Below are positions 52,052 to 61,320 of a DNA stretch of 64,000 bases, piece after piece. The notes below the pieces were generated by a model that was not told where the DNA came from, did no database searches, and saw only the letters and a program-made list of their open reading frames with translations. Both the position numbers and the translations under genes were made by a program. The first letter of the stretch is position 1. The number at the start of each line of letters is the position of its first letter. This stretch comes from Hymenobacter sedentarius (GTDB lineage: Bacteria; Bacteroidota; Bacteroidia; Cytophagales; Hymenobacteraceae): NCBI RefSeq assembly GCF_001507645.1, contig NZ_CP013909.1, forward strand, positions 4,526,001 to 4,590,000, written 5' to 3'.

Positions 52052-54808
52052 CTAGTCGTCCAGCTCAAAGCTGATGATGGTGCCCCGGCCGAGCTGGGAC
52101 TTGATGGATAGCTCGCCCCCAAGCAGGGCCACGCGGTTGCGCACCCCCGACAGGCCCATGCCGGCCAGCGGCAGCGTGGTCAGCGCATCGGGCTCGAAGC
52201 CGCGGCCGTTGTCTTCCACGCTCACCGCCACGTGCCCTTTTTCGCGGGCCACGTGCACCTCCACTTCGGTGGCCTGCGAGTGCTTCATGATGTTGTTGAG
52301 CAGCTCCTGCACAATGCGGTACACCGCAATCTCCACCGTGGGGCGCAGGCGCTGCTCCAGGTTGGTGAGGTGCAGGTGCACGGGCAGGCCGGTGGGTGTA
52401 ATGCGCTTGCTGAGCTCCTCCAGGGCGGTGCGCAGGCCAAAGTCTTCCAGAATGCCCGGCGTGAGCTCAAAGGAAATGGTGCGCGTGGTCCGGATGGCTT
52501 CGTGCAGCAGCTTCAGCGAGGCGCGCGGCGACGAGGGTGAACCGGCCCGGCCTTCCAGGCTGAGCTTGGCGGCGTACAGGAGCTGACCCAGGCCGTTGTG
52601 CAGGGCTTCGGCAATGCGCTTGCGCTCGGTTTCCTGGGTGGTGAGGATGGCCGACAGTACCTCCTGCTGCTGGCGCAGGCGCAGCTGGGTGGCTTCTTCG
52701 GCCAGCCGGTCGCGCTCGGTCACGTCCCGGAAGATGGCCAGGATGCCCGTGATTTCGTTTTCCTGGCGCAGGGGCACGTGGTACACATCGTAGTGCCCGG
52801 CGCGGTGCTCAAAGGCCTGGCCCGGCAGCAGCACCTGCTCGCCGGCCAGCACCCGCTCCACAATTTGCCGGCTCTCCTCGGAGTCGAGGTGGGGCAACAC
52901 CTCAAAGATGGGCTGGCCCAGCACGTCGGCCGCTTCCTGGCAGAAGTAGGTGGCCGCTTTCACGTTCCAGGCCGTGATGGTGCCTTCGCGGTCGAAAGCC
53001 ACAATGCCGTCCACGCTGTTTTCCAGCAGGCTTTCGGTGAATTCCTTTTCGGCTTGCAGCTGCTTTTTCTTATCCTCTACCTCCGTTTCGTCAAACCCGA
53101 GCACAATGGCCTGCTGTTGCTGCTCGTCGAAGAAGGCATAGTTGCGGATGGTCAGCTGCCGGCCCTTGCCCTTGGCCCAGGTCATAAATTCGAGCCGCTG
53201 GCCGCTTAGCACCGTTTCTATCTCAGGCAGCAGGTGCGGAAACACGTTGCGCACGTTGTGGCCCACAATGGCTTCCGAAGGCAGGCCCAACGTAACGAGC
53301 CCCGAGCCCGTGCGCTCCAGGATGGTGCCGTCGGCCGCTACCCGGGTCAGCACCACGGGCAGGTGGTCGAGCACGCTGGCCATCACCAGGCTCTTGTAGT
53401 GCAGCTCTTCCTCGGCGGCGTAGATGGAGGTCACGTCGCGCACCACGCCGGCAAAGCCGCGGGTCTTTCCCAGCTCATCGGTCACGGCCCGGCCCGCCGC
53501 CGATACGTGGTGCAGCGAGCCATCGGGCCACACCACCCGGAAATCGAGCGCCATCGGCGACTGCGCCGCAATGGCGGCCTCAATGGCCTCCCACACCCGG
53601 CCCGAGTCGTCGGCATGAAACCGCTTGCCCAGCATCTCAATCGGCACCAGGCGCGGGTTGTACTCGTAGCCGAAGATGGTCTGGGCCCGCTGGTCCCACT
53701 CCAGCCGGTTGCTGGCAATGTCCCAGGTAAAGACGCCGGTTTCCGACGCTTCCAGGGCCAGGCTGAGCCGCGATTCGCTTTCGCGCACCTGCGCGGCGGC
53801 CGCGCGCTCGGCGGTTACGTCGCGCCAGAGCATGTGTATCACCGGGGGCTTGCCGGCTCCCTCCTCAATGGGCGTGAGCACGGCCTCGACCCAGATTTCT
53901 TCGCCCGTCGCCTTGTTCATGCGCGCATCGCAGCGCTTGGAGCCCGTGCGCAGGGCCTCGTCTACCGATTCGCGCAGCATGTCTATGGTGCGGCGCCCGT
54001 CGGGCTGGTGGCTGGGGCAATGCGCCCAGGCGTTGTGCCCCACTATCTGGTCCTTGCGCGTGGCCCCGAGCAGGGCCAGGGCGGCGTTGTTGCAGTCGAT
54101 GTACATGTGGCCCTGCAGCAGCACCACGGCATCGCGGCTGTCGTTGAACAGCCGGCGGAAGCGGGCCTCGCTGGTGGCCAGGGCGGCGGTGGCCACGCGG
54201 CGGGCCGTGGTGTCGAGCACGGCCAGGCGGCACTGCTGCTGGGCGGGGCTGTTGGCCAGCGTGTGCTCCATGCGCAGGCCCTCCAGCTGGGCGTAGAAGA
54301 GGCTGCCGTCTTCGCGCTGCAGCACTATCTCGCAGCTTAGGGTGCGGGTGGTGTTCAGCACACGGGTCAGAAATTGCCCAAATTCGAGGCGGTTGCTGGG
54401 GGCTACGAAGACCTCGAAGCGCCGCCCCGCCAGGCGCTGGCGCACGCTGCCCAGCAGCCGGCTGGCGCACAGATTGAGCTGCTCGATGAGGCCCGCGGCC
54501 GTGAGGGTAAAATAGCCCACCGGGGCAAAATCGTACAAGTCCACGTACTGCTCGCGGGCGGTCTGGACCTCGGCCTGCGCGCGGAGCAGCTCCTCGTTCT
54601 GCATTTCCAGCTCAATCTGGTGGACCTGCAGCTCCTGAATCATCCGCTGGATTTCCTGGGGGGTTTGATTTTCCACGGCCTGCGTTACCAGGTAGCGCTG
54701 CCGTTCGGCGCGGCTACGCAGCGACCCCAGGGCGGCGTCCAAACCAAGCCGTATATCATCGGGCTCAACTTCGTGCAATGGCTCACTATTACTTGGGTCC
54801 GTGCTCAT
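52052..54808 (-). CDS. Multi-PAS sensor kinase with HisKA_3-type dimerisation domain
   Basis: Two ATGs four codons apart (54820, 54808) are possible; 54808 gives 918 residues. An N-terminal coiled coil (QRMIQELQVHQIELEMQNEE) precedes about five PAS domains spanning residues 80-690 (VDLYDFAPVGYFTL, FRRLFNDSRDAVVLL, LSLALEASETGVFTWD, VLDHLPVVLTRV, LLENSVDGIVAFD). The C-terminus has the HisKA_3 motif TERKRIAEALHNGLGQLLY and the ATPase motifs ELLNNIMKHS, VEDNGRGFE and GMGLSGVRNRV. It parallels the kinase at 31241-33805, including Asn after the phosphoacceptor His. No LuxR regulator lies near. Confidence 0.92.
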   Translation of the reverse strand: MSTDPSNSEPLHEVEPDDIRLGLDAALGSLRSRAERQRYLVTQAVENQTPQEIQRMIQELQVHQIELEMQNEELLRAQAEVQTAREQYVDLYDFAPVGYFTLTAAGLIEQLNLCASRLLGSVRQRLAGRRFEVFVAPSNRLEFGQFLTRVLNTTRTLSCEIVLQREDGSLFYAQLEGLRMEHTLANSPAQQQCRLAVLDTTARRVATAALATSEARFRRLFNDSRDAVVLLQGHMYIDCNNAALALLGATRKDQIVGHNAWAHCPSHQPDGRRTIDMLRESVDEALRTGSKRCDARMNKATGEEIWVEAVLTPIEEGAGKPPVIHMLWRDVTAERAAAAQVRESESRLSLALEASETGVFTWDIASNRLEWDQRAQTIFGYEYNPRLVPIEMLGKRFHADDSGRVWEAIEAAIAAQSPMALDFRVVWPDGSLHHVSAAGRAVTDELGKTRGFAGVVRDVTSIYAAEEELHYKSLVMASVLDHLPVVLTRVAADGTILERTGSGLVTLGLPSEAIVGHNVRNVFPHLLPEIETVLSGQRLEFMTWAKGKGRQLTIRNYAFFDEQQQQAIVLGFDETEVEDKKKQLQAEKEFTESLLENSVDGIVAFDREGTITAWNVKAATYFCQEAADVLGQPIFEVLPHLDSEESRQIVERVLAGEQVLLPGQAFEHRAGHYDVYHVPLRQENEITGILAIFRDVTERDRLAEEATQLRLRQQQEVLSAILTTQETERKRIAEALHNGLGQLLYAAKLSLEGRAGSPSSPRASLKLLHEAIRTTRTISFELTPGILEDFGLRTALEELSKRITPTGLPVHLHLTNLEQRLRPTVEIAVYRIVQELLNNIMKHSQATEVEVHVAREKGHVAVSVEDNGRGFEPDALTTLPLAGMGLSGVRNRVALLGGELSIKSQLGRGTIISFELDD

Positions 54809-54820
54809 AGAGAATAGCAT

Positions 54821-55221
54821 GCTTGACTCCTCCAGCAGAGCTGCGGTTAGCAGCCTTGGGGAGCATCAAAAGGGAATCCTACTACGCAATTTAAGGGATA
54901 ATAAGTTAATCCCGACAGCAGCAATCGGCTCATTAGCTGAACAGTAAGCATGCAAGCTGAACCGCTACCTAGACAAACGCCCTATTCATTTGACGTTAAT
55001 TATTATCATAATAGCAATGAGTATGCTTTTAACCACAATTGAAACCCCAGGGTACGCCTGCCGTTTTCGGTCAAGGTCGAGCTAGCAAAGCGTGAAGGCT
55101 ATAAACTCCAAAGTGGTGCCCCCGCTTCCCATCGGAAGCGGGGGCACCACTTTGAGCTGGTTGCACACCTTATTTTTTTAGCACCGGTGGGCTCGTTGGT
55201 TTAGCCTTGCGGCGGGCCCGA
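54821..55221. other. AT-rich intergenic region with a long hairpin
   Basis: About 400 bases. The right part (near 54950-55040) is unusually AT-rich, for example TTAATTATTATCATAATAGC, and probably holds the kinase promoter. The hairpin at 55109-55154 follows. No gene is supported. Confidence 0.5.
55109..55154. terminator. Perfect 21-bp hairpin after the CheB-CheR gene
   Basis: Arms 55109-55129 and 55134-55154 are perfectly complementary with a four-base loop. It lies about 70 bp beyond the leftward CheB-CheR gene; an eight-base T-run occurs at 55172-55179 on the other strand. Terminator role inferred. Confidence 0.7.
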
Positions 55222-58200
55222 CTACTCTACGCCCGCAGTCACGTCGCGCAGCCCGAGCAGGAGCTTGGTGCTGGTGGCTTGCTCGCCGCCAATGCAGCGG
55301 CCGTACATCAGCAGCTCGCGGGGGCCGGCGTTGGGGAAGGTGGCCCTGAAACGCAAGTCGTCGAAGGAGGTGCCGGGGGCTTTGAGGATGGCCTCGAGGC
55401 GCTCGCGCAGCTCGGGCTGCTGCCAGGTTCCGTTGTCGAGCTCGGCCAGGGGGCGGCCCTTGGCCCCGGCGGTGTTCAGGCCAAACATCTCGCCAAACGA
55501 CTGGCTCATGGCCAGCACGCGCAGCTGGTAGTCGAGCACGAGCAGGGGCTCGCGCACGGTTTCCACCACGGTCTCGGCCAGGCGGCTGCTTTCCTGGAGC
55601 TGGGCTTCCAGGTTTTTGAGGCCGGTGATGTCGGTGAAGGTGATGACAGCGCCGCTGATGTAGTTGTCGAGGGTGCGGTAGGGCAGGATGCGCATGGCGT
55701 ACCACTCGCCGGTGGTGGTCTGGATGTTGGTTTCCGAGCTCACCAGGCGGTCGAGCACCCGCTTCACGTCCTGGGCCAGGTTTTCGTGGCGCAGCGTGCT
55801 GGCAAAGTGCGTGATGGGCCGGCCCACGTCGCTCGGCATCAGCGAGATAATGCGGTTTACGCGGGGCGTAAAGCGCTTTATTACCATGTCGTTGTCGAGG
55901 AAGATGGTGGCAATTTCGGTGGCGTCGAGCAGGTTTTTCATGTCGTTGGCCGCCAGGCTCAGCTCCTCGGTTTTGCTGAGGTACTGCATGTTGAGGGTCA
56001 TCAGCTCTTCGTTCAGGCTCTGCATCTCCTCCTTGTTGGTCATGGCCTCCTCGTTGGTGCTTTGCAGCTCCTCGTTGGCGCTTTGCAGCTCTTCGTTGGT
56101 GCTTTTCAGCTCCTCCACGCTGCTTTCCATCTCCTCAATGGTGGTTTGAAGGCGGTGCTTGGTGTACTGCAGCTCTTTTTCGAGCTGGGCCACCACGGCG
56201 TCGCGGCTCAGCTCGGTGCCCAGCGCGGCGTGGCCCAGCCGCACCTTGCGGGGCGTGGGCTGCTCCTCAAACACCACCAGCAGCAGGCCGGCCAGCTGGT
56301 CGGGCTCTTGCAGGCACTTCACCGTCACGCGCAGCAGCTGCACCCCCAGGTCGGTTTTCACCTTCACGTTTTCGGCCACCACGTCCTGCCGCGACGAGGC
56401 CGCCTTGTGCACCGCCGCGCTCAACTCGTAGTTCAGCTCCTCGCGGGCCATCTCAAAGATGTTCATGCCGCTCAGGCCCGGGGCCGGCTCGAGGTAGCGG
56501 CCGGTGCGGCCGTTCACGTACAGGATTTCGCCGACGGGGTTTATCACCACGGCCGGCGGGGTGTACTGGCGCAGCAGCACCCGCTGCACCAGCGTGGCAA
56601 AGGTCCCGTCTTTGCGGATGGAATTCGAAAGCATAGAATCGGTGGCGGGGGCGTGGGTGGCCGGTTGCTGGGTCATGGAGAACGGGAAGCCTAAAATGCG
56701 GCTGAGCACGGACGGCCCTTCGAGGCGGCGCAGAATCTTCCATTTCACGTCGAGCGGGCTAAACAGGTCCTGAAAGCCGTTGAGGTTTTCGCTCGGGCCC
56801 AGAAACAGGAGGCCGCCCGGGTTGAGGGCGTAGTGAAAGACGGGCAGAATGCTCTTTTGCAGCTCGGCCGATAAGTAAATCAGCAGGTTGCGGCACACCA
56901 GCAGGTCGAGCTTGGTAAACGGGGCGTCCTTGGTGAGGTTGTGCAGGGCAAAAATCACCACGTCGCGCACTTCCTTCTTTATCTGGTAGTGGCCGTCGAG
57001 GGAAGTAAAAAAGCGGTTGAGGCGCTCGGGGCTCACGTCGGCGGCAATGGAATCGGGGTAGATTCCGACGCGGGCAAAGTCAATGCCTTCCTTGTTGATG
57101 TCGGTGGCGAAAATCTGAATTTTCAGGTACCGGTTTTCCTCTATCGCCTCGAGGCATTCGAACAGGCACATGGCCAGCGAGTAGGCCTCTTCGCCGGTGG
57201 AGCAGCCGGGCGCCCACACCCGAATCACGCTATCCACGGGCTTGTCGCGCAGCAGGGGCATCAGCCGGGCTTTGAGGTTGTCGAACGCTTCCTGGTCGCG
57301 AAAAAACTTGGTCACGCCAATCAGCAGCTCCTTGAACAGGGCATCGACCTCGGCGGGGTTTTCCTGCAAAAAGCGCACGTACTGCGTAAACTCCCGAATC
57401 TGGTGGGAATTCATGCGGCGCTCGATGCGCCGGAACACGGTGTTGCGCTTGTAGAAGGAGAAGTCGTGCCCGGTCTGGGTCCGGATGAGGCTAAAGATTT
57501 TTTGCAGCGCGTGGGCCGGCTTGGAGTTCGACTCGGCCACTTCGCGGCGGGGCCGGGCCAGCAGCGGCTGGGCCACGTACTCGAGCAGCTTGTCGGGGAG
57601 CTGGTCGGCGGGCAGCACGTAGTCCACAAACTCGGTGGCGATGGCCGAGCGCGGCATCGAGTCGTACTCGGCCGTTTCGGGCGATTGCACCATCACCATG
57701 CCGAAGTTCTCCATCACCATTTTCAGCCCAATGGTGCCATCGGAGCCCATGCCGGAGCAGATGATGCACACGGCACGCTCGCGCGCGTCCTTGGCCATGC
57801 TCTGGAAAAAGTAGTCGATGGGCATGCGGCGGCTCTCGTGCTGCGTGGGCGCAAACAGCAGCAGCGTGCCGTGCAGGATGCTCATGTCGCGGTTCGGCGG
57901 AATCACGTACACGTGGTTGGGCTGCACCTTCAGGCCGTCGGTGGCTTCCTGCACCGGCATGCTGGTGAAGTGCTGCAGCACCGCCGCCATTTCCGATTCC
58001 TGGTTGGGCGAGAGGTGGGTAATTACCACGAAGGCCATGCCGCTGTCGGGGCGCATGTGCCGGAAAAACTGCTCGAAGGCCTTCAGAGAGCCGGCCGAGC
58101 CGCCGAGGGCCACCAGGGGAAACGTGTCGTCGGAGCCGTTTTGGCGCTGGGCCATGCGCATTTGGGCCGGCGTGGCGGGCACCTCCAGCGGCAAGTCCTG

Positions 58201-58260
58201 CTGGGGAACTTCAGCGATGGTCGGTTCGTCATCGGCGGGGAGCGGCGGGTGAGGAGTCAT
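55222..58260 (-). CDS. CheB-CheR-PAS fusion signalling protein
   Basis: A 1012-residue cytoplasmic protein. Residues 45-235 are a CheB methylesterase domain without receiver (LVALGGSAGSLKAFEQFF, SGMGSDGTIGL). Residues 255-510 are a CheR methyltransferase (RNTVFRRIERRM, WAPGCSTGEEAYSLAM, DLLVCRNLLIYL). A PAS-like region lies at about 545-670. A long coiled coil (about 675-780) repeats STNEELQSANEELQ units. Two PAS domains (780-1005) complete it. No kinase domain and no chemoreceptor gene are in the window, so targets are unknown. It is divergent from a stand-alone CheB gene. Confidence 0.93.
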   Translation of the reverse strand: MTPHPPLPADDEPTIAEVPQQDLPLEVPATPAQMRMAQRQNGSDDTFPLVALGGSAGSLKAFEQFFRHMRPDSGMAFVVITHLSPNQESEMAAVLQHFTSMPVQEATDGLKVQPNHVYVIPPNRDMSILHGTLLLFAPTQHESRRMPIDYFFQSMAKDARERAVCIICSGMGSDGTIGLKMVMENFGMVMVQSPETAEYDSMPRSAIATEFVDYVLPADQLPDKLLEYVAQPLLARPRREVAESNSKPAHALQKIFSLIRTQTGHDFSFYKRNTVFRRIERRMNSHQIREFTQYVRFLQENPAEVDALFKELLIGVTKFFRDQEAFDNLKARLMPLLRDKPVDSVIRVWAPGCSTGEEAYSLAMCLFECLEAIEENRYLKIQIFATDINKEGIDFARVGIYPDSIAADVSPERLNRFFTSLDGHYQIKKEVRDVVIFALHNLTKDAPFTKLDLLVCRNLLIYLSAELQKSILPVFHYALNPGGLLFLGPSENLNGFQDLFSPLDVKWKILRRLEGPSVLSRILGFPFSMTQQPATHAPATDSMLSNSIRKDGTFATLVQRVLLRQYTPPAVVINPVGEILYVNGRTGRYLEPAPGLSGMNIFEMAREELNYELSAAVHKAASSRQDVVAENVKVKTDLGVQLLRVTVKCLQEPDQLAGLLLVVFEEQPTPRKVRLGHAALGTELSRDAVVAQLEKELQYTKHRLQTTIEEMESSVEELKSTNEELQSANEELQSTNEEAMTNKEEMQSLNEELMTLNMQYLSKTEELSLAANDMKNLLDATEIATIFLDNDMVIKRFTPRVNRIISLMPSDVGRPITHFASTLRHENLAQDVKRVLDRLVSSETNIQTTTGEWYAMRILPYRTLDNYISGAVITFTDITGLKNLEAQLQESSRLAETVVETVREPLLVLDYQLRVLAMSQSFGEMFGLNTAGAKGRPLAELDNGTWQQPELRERLEAILKAPGTSFDDLRFRATFPNAGPRELLMYGRCIGGEQATSTKLLLGLRDVTAGVE

Positions 58261-58556
58261 GGGGAGAAGCTAAAAGCCAGCGGGCTAGCACAACCGAAGG
58301 GTTCGGCCCGGCACAAAGTAGACGGTAGGTAGTGGGAAGCCACCACCCCAGAACACCACCGGCGGCCTTATGAGTTTACGTAACCGGCAACTTGCCCGGG
58401 CCGGCCCCGCCCGCAGCCAAACGGACCAGGTCCCGCGCGAAAGCCTTGAAAACAGCCCGGCAGTACGCCCAAAATTAAACGAAAAGTGCCACTCAAATTC
58501 AGCCCACTGCCGTTCCAAATCGTAAATTAGAAGCAAACCCGTTTTTTGCTAGTTCC
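58261..58556. other. Divergent promoter region of the CheB-type genes
   Basis: About 296 bases between the fusion gene and the free CheB gene. No repeat or small gene seen. A CCAAATCGTAAATTAG segment near 58514 is more AT-rich and may hold the rightward promoter. Confidence 0.4.
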
Positions 58557-59597
58557 GTGCCTCCACCGTCCCACCTCATTGTTATCGGCACTTCGGCCGG
58601 CGGCATGCCGGCCCTGGTGCAGCTAGTGGCCCAGCTGCCCGCTTCGCTCCCCGCCGCCGTGCTGGTGGTGCAGCACTTCTCGCCCGATGCCGACGGCCAG
58701 CACCTGGTAAACCGGCTGGCCCGCCACACCGAGCTGCGGTGCCGGCTGGCCAGCAGCAGCCAGCCCATTGAGGCCGGCACCGTGTACCTGGCCCCGCCCG
58801 ACCGCCACCTGCTGGTGAAAGACCGCCAGGCACCGTATGTCCTCGTGACCAAAGGCCCGCGCGAAAACAACTACCGCCCCGCCATCGATGCGTTGTTCCG
58901 CTCGGCCGCCGTCACGTACGGGCCTGCCGTGGCGGGCGTGGTGCTCACGGGCATGCTGCACGATGGCACCGCGGGCCTGGAGTTTATCAAGCGCTGCGGC
59001 GGCCGGGCCGTGGTGCAGGACCCCCGCGATGCCGAATTTGCCAGCATGCCCGAAACGGCCCTGCGCAACGTGGCCGTGGACTACGCCGTGCCCCTAAGCC
59101 AGATGGGTACGGTGCTCGAAGAAATTATCCAGGGCGCGGCGCCCGACCCCGCCCCCAGCATTCCCGAAGACCTTAAACACGAGGCCGCTATTGCGGAAAG
59201 AGTTGTGGGAACCACCGACGACGTTGCTAAACTTGGGCACCTGGTGCCCCTCACCTGCCCCGACTGCGGCGGCAACCTCTGGGAAATGGAGCACGGCCAG
59301 GTGCTGCGCTACCGCTGCCACACCGGCCACGCTTTCACGGGCGATGTGCTGCTGCGCGAGTCGCAACACAGCCTGGAAGAAACGCTGTGGGTGGCCCTGC
59401 GCATGATGGAGGAGCGGCGCAACCTGCTCAGTACCATCTCTACCCGCGAGCCCAGCCCCTACGCCGGGCAGCAGACCGAGCGGCTGGAGGAGCTGAAAAA
59501 GCACGTAAACCGCCTGCGCGAATTCCTGCTCAACGGCAGCGTCACGAACGCCAACGCCAACGCGGATTCGGCCCAGCAAGACGACGATTACGACTGA
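58557..59597 (+). CDS. Stand-alone CheB methylesterase with C-terminal zinc ribbon
   Basis: GTG at 58557 starts a 346-residue protein. Residues 5-195 are CheB without receiver: VIGTSAGGMPAL (catalytic Ser), VLVVQHFSPDA (catalytic His) and GVVLTGMLHDGTAGL (catalytic Asp). Residues 235-270 contain CPDCGGNLW and RYRCHTGHAF, a four-ligand zinc-ribbon-like element. The C-terminus is helical, then Asn/Ala-rich and acidic (QQDDDYD). Lacking a receiver, it must be controlled by other means. It faces the CheB-CheR-PAS gene, which suggests a shared pathway. Confidence 0.92.
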   Translation: MPPPSHLIVIGTSAGGMPALVQLVAQLPASLPAAVLVVQHFSPDADGQHLVNRLARHTELRCRLASSSQPIEAGTVYLAPPDRHLLVKDRQAPYVLVTKGPRENNYRPAIDALFRSAAVTYGPAVAGVVLTGMLHDGTAGLEFIKRCGGRAVVQDPRDAEFASMPETALRNVAVDYAVPLSQMGTVLEEIIQGAAPDPAPSIPEDLKHEAAIAERVVGTTDDVAKLGHLVPLTCPDCGGNLWEMEHGQVLRYRCHTGHAFTGDVLLRESQHSLEETLWVALRMMEERRNLLSTISTREPSPYAGQQTERLEELKKHVNRLREFLLNGSVTNANANADSAQQDDDYD

Positions 59598-59667
59598 ATT
59601 TGTCCTTGCTTTGAATGGAGCTCGGGTTGAGCTGAACTGCCGCCAGCCCTGCGGCCCGGACGTCAAA

Positions 59668-59718
59668 AGCCCCCGCCGGGCGGCCCTCGTCAGACAGGGG
59701 CGGCCCCGCGGGGGCTTT
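59668..59718 (+). terminator. Probable terminator hairpin
   Basis: AGCCCCCGC (59669) pairs with GCGGGGGCT (59709) around a GC-rich interior, about 70 bp after the CheB stop. The T-run is short. Confidence 0.55.
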
Positions 59719-59827
59719 CGGTAAGGAAGGGTTGGGTACTTGCTTGCAGAAATAGTGTTTCCGGCCCAGTCGGCATTGCTCCGGCCGGGGCGGGCAGCCA
59801 GCGGGGCGCGGCCGTGGGGCCAGGCGC

Positions 59828-60094
59828 TCAGGTCAGGCTGCTGCGGTTGAGGTACTGCCGGAAGGCGGCGTGCTCCTGGGCCATTTGCTCGCGCACCTGC
59901 GCAATGGCCTGGGCCAGGGTGATTTCGCCAGTCACGTAGCGCTGGAAGTGGTGGAGGGTTTCTTCGTTGGCCTCCGTTCCTCCCATGGCTTGAATGGCGA
60001 GCGTATTTTCGGCCGTGCGCTGGCGGCGCAACCAGTCTTGGCGCTGGTTGTCGTTCAGAGACTGTGGCATGTGGTTGAAGTGGGAAGTATTCAT
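59828..60094 (-). CDS. Small helical protein resembling VbhA-type antitoxins
   Basis: An 88-residue helical protein. The middle (NTLAIQAMGGTEANEETLHH, then FQRYVTGEITLAQAIAQV) follows the layout of VbhA-like Fic-inhibitor antitoxins: helix, short loop and a YVxGEIT helix. The inhibitory motif [S/T]xxxE[G/N] is not present in its normal form. No Fic or other toxin gene is adjacent. The next gene upstream on the same strand is the small STAS-like protein, 60 bp away. The family call is tentative. Confidence 0.6.
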   Translation of the reverse strand: MNTSHFNHMPQSLNDNQRQDWLRRQRTAENTLAIQAMGGTEANEETLHHFQRYVTGEITLAQAIAQVREQMAQEHAAFRQYLNRSSLT

Positions 60095-60153
60095 GATGGG
60101 TTGGTATCTAAGCAGTTCCTAACTAACCAGTGATGGGAAGCGCCCCGGCGCCT

Positions 60154-60507
60154 TCACGCCACCAGGCGCAGGCCGCTGTGCCAGGCAGCGTCGATTAAGG
60201 TGGGCGCAAAGCAGAGGTTGGGGCCCGTCTGCCAGTGGAGCAGGTTTTGCTTTAGCTCGTCGGAGGCGTGCACCACCACCAGCTGCTTGTGCTCCTCCTG
60301 CAGCTTGCGGTGGTAGCTCCACAGGGCCCGGGTCGATTCGGTGGAGAGGGCGTTGACCAGCTCGCAATCAACCCACACGGCGGGTTTGCCGCTGCGGTAC
60401 GCGCAGCCCAACGAAAAATCGAGGGCGCTTTCGGGGTCCTTGGGCGGCCCCGGGGTTAAGAGCAGCAAGTAGCTCTCGGGCAGCAATTCGTGATACACTG
60501 TCGTCAT
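60154..60507 (-). CDS. STAS-like small protein
   Basis: A 117-residue protein without signal sequence. Its pattern is strand (SYLLLLTPGP), helix, strand with PAVWVDCELVNALSTESTRA, helix (LWSYHRKLQEEHKQ), strand (LVVVHAS), helix (ELKQNLLHW), FAPTLIDAAW. This is the order expected for an anti-sigma-antagonist-like STAS domain, with the conserved WVDCELV strand and a Ser/Thr cluster (STEST) at the position where STAS proteins are phosphorylated. No kinase or phosphatase partner is adjacent. Confidence 0.7.
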   Translation of the reverse strand: MTTVYHELLPESYLLLLTPGPPKDPESALDFSLGCAYRSGKPAVWVDCELVNALSTESTRALWSYHRKLQEEHKQLVVVHASDELKQNLLHWQTGPNLCFAPTLIDAAWHSGLRLVA

Positions 60508-60904
60508 AACAAGAAATAACTATTGCAAACAGCTGAATTCAAGACGCTAGCACTTCCTGGTTCGGAGAAGGAGGTAAAATCTCCCTGCTAGATTGGCCTA
60601 CAAAGTTCGACCTACTAATTGGCCTAACCCAGGGCAGAAGTACGGATTTAGTCTAAGTAAACCCCCTAAAAACACCTCCGTATTAAATCCCCTCCTCCCC
60701 GTGGTTTTTTACACCTTTTTGCTTTTACTAAGTTAAAAACCAACGCTTTGGCTTGGCCTACCAACAAACCCGTAGTTGCCATCCGTACATGCTGGTATTT
60801 TGTCTTAAAAACCGGCCTTATCGCCCTCTAGCCGCCTACCTGTTAAATTTTTACCCGTTATTATCCAGTGTTTTATCCATTCACTTTCTATTTACTTTTC
60901 AATC
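60508..60904. other. AT-rich upstream region of the KGG gene
   Basis: About 400 bases, more AT-rich than the surroundings, between divergent genes. ATTGGCCTA occurs twice (near 60591 and 60619). No gene is supported; an overlapping open frame through 60753-61220 has no family character. Confidence 0.5.
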
Positions 60905-61078
60905 ATGGCTAACAAGGAAAGAAAGCACGGCACCAGCACGGAGCAGCAGTCCGAAGCCGGTAAGAAAGGCGGCCAGGCCAACCGTGGCGGTAGCAATACC
61001 AACAGCGGCAACAACAACGAACAAAACCGCGAAGCCGGCCGCAAAGGCGGGCAATCTAGCCAGGGCAGCCACAAATAG
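60905..61078 (+). CDS. KGG-motif general stress protein
   Basis: A 57-residue protein (start MANKERKHGTSTEQQS). It has two copies of the stress-induced KGG motif, EAGKKGG and EAGRKGG, separated by an Asn/Gly/Ser-rich linker, and is highly hydrophilic. Such small glycine-rich proteins (PF10685 type) are induced by general stress and desiccation in many bacteria; molecular function is unknown. A 22-bp hairpin at 61091-61139 terminates it. It is a single-gene unit with a long AT-rich upstream region. Confidence 0.88.
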   Translation: MANKERKHGTSTEQQSEAGKKGGQANRGGSNTNSGNNNEQNREAGRKGGQSSQGSHK

Positions 61079-61090
61079 CCCCGGCGCCCT

Positions 61091-61139
61091 GCAACAAACG
61101 CAGCCCCGGCCACCCTGTGGCCGGGGCTGCGTTTGTTGC
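61091..61139 (+). terminator. Perfect 22-bp hairpin after the KGG gene
   Basis: Arms 61091-61112 and 61118-61139 are exact complements with a five-base loop, 12 bp after the stop. Confidence 0.8.
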
Positions 61140-61320
61140 GGCATACCCGTACGCGCAGCCGGAAAGCGCCCGTTTGCAGCACCGGCGCCAGCCCAACTGG
61201 AGCTTCCCTATAAAGTATAGAGGTTTTAAAGTATATTCATTGCCAAGGCGTCCGCCTTAGTCGGCCCGCCAGGTGGCTGGCGGCTTTTCTTCCATTACCT
61301 AACTATTCCTTCCCCGTCCC

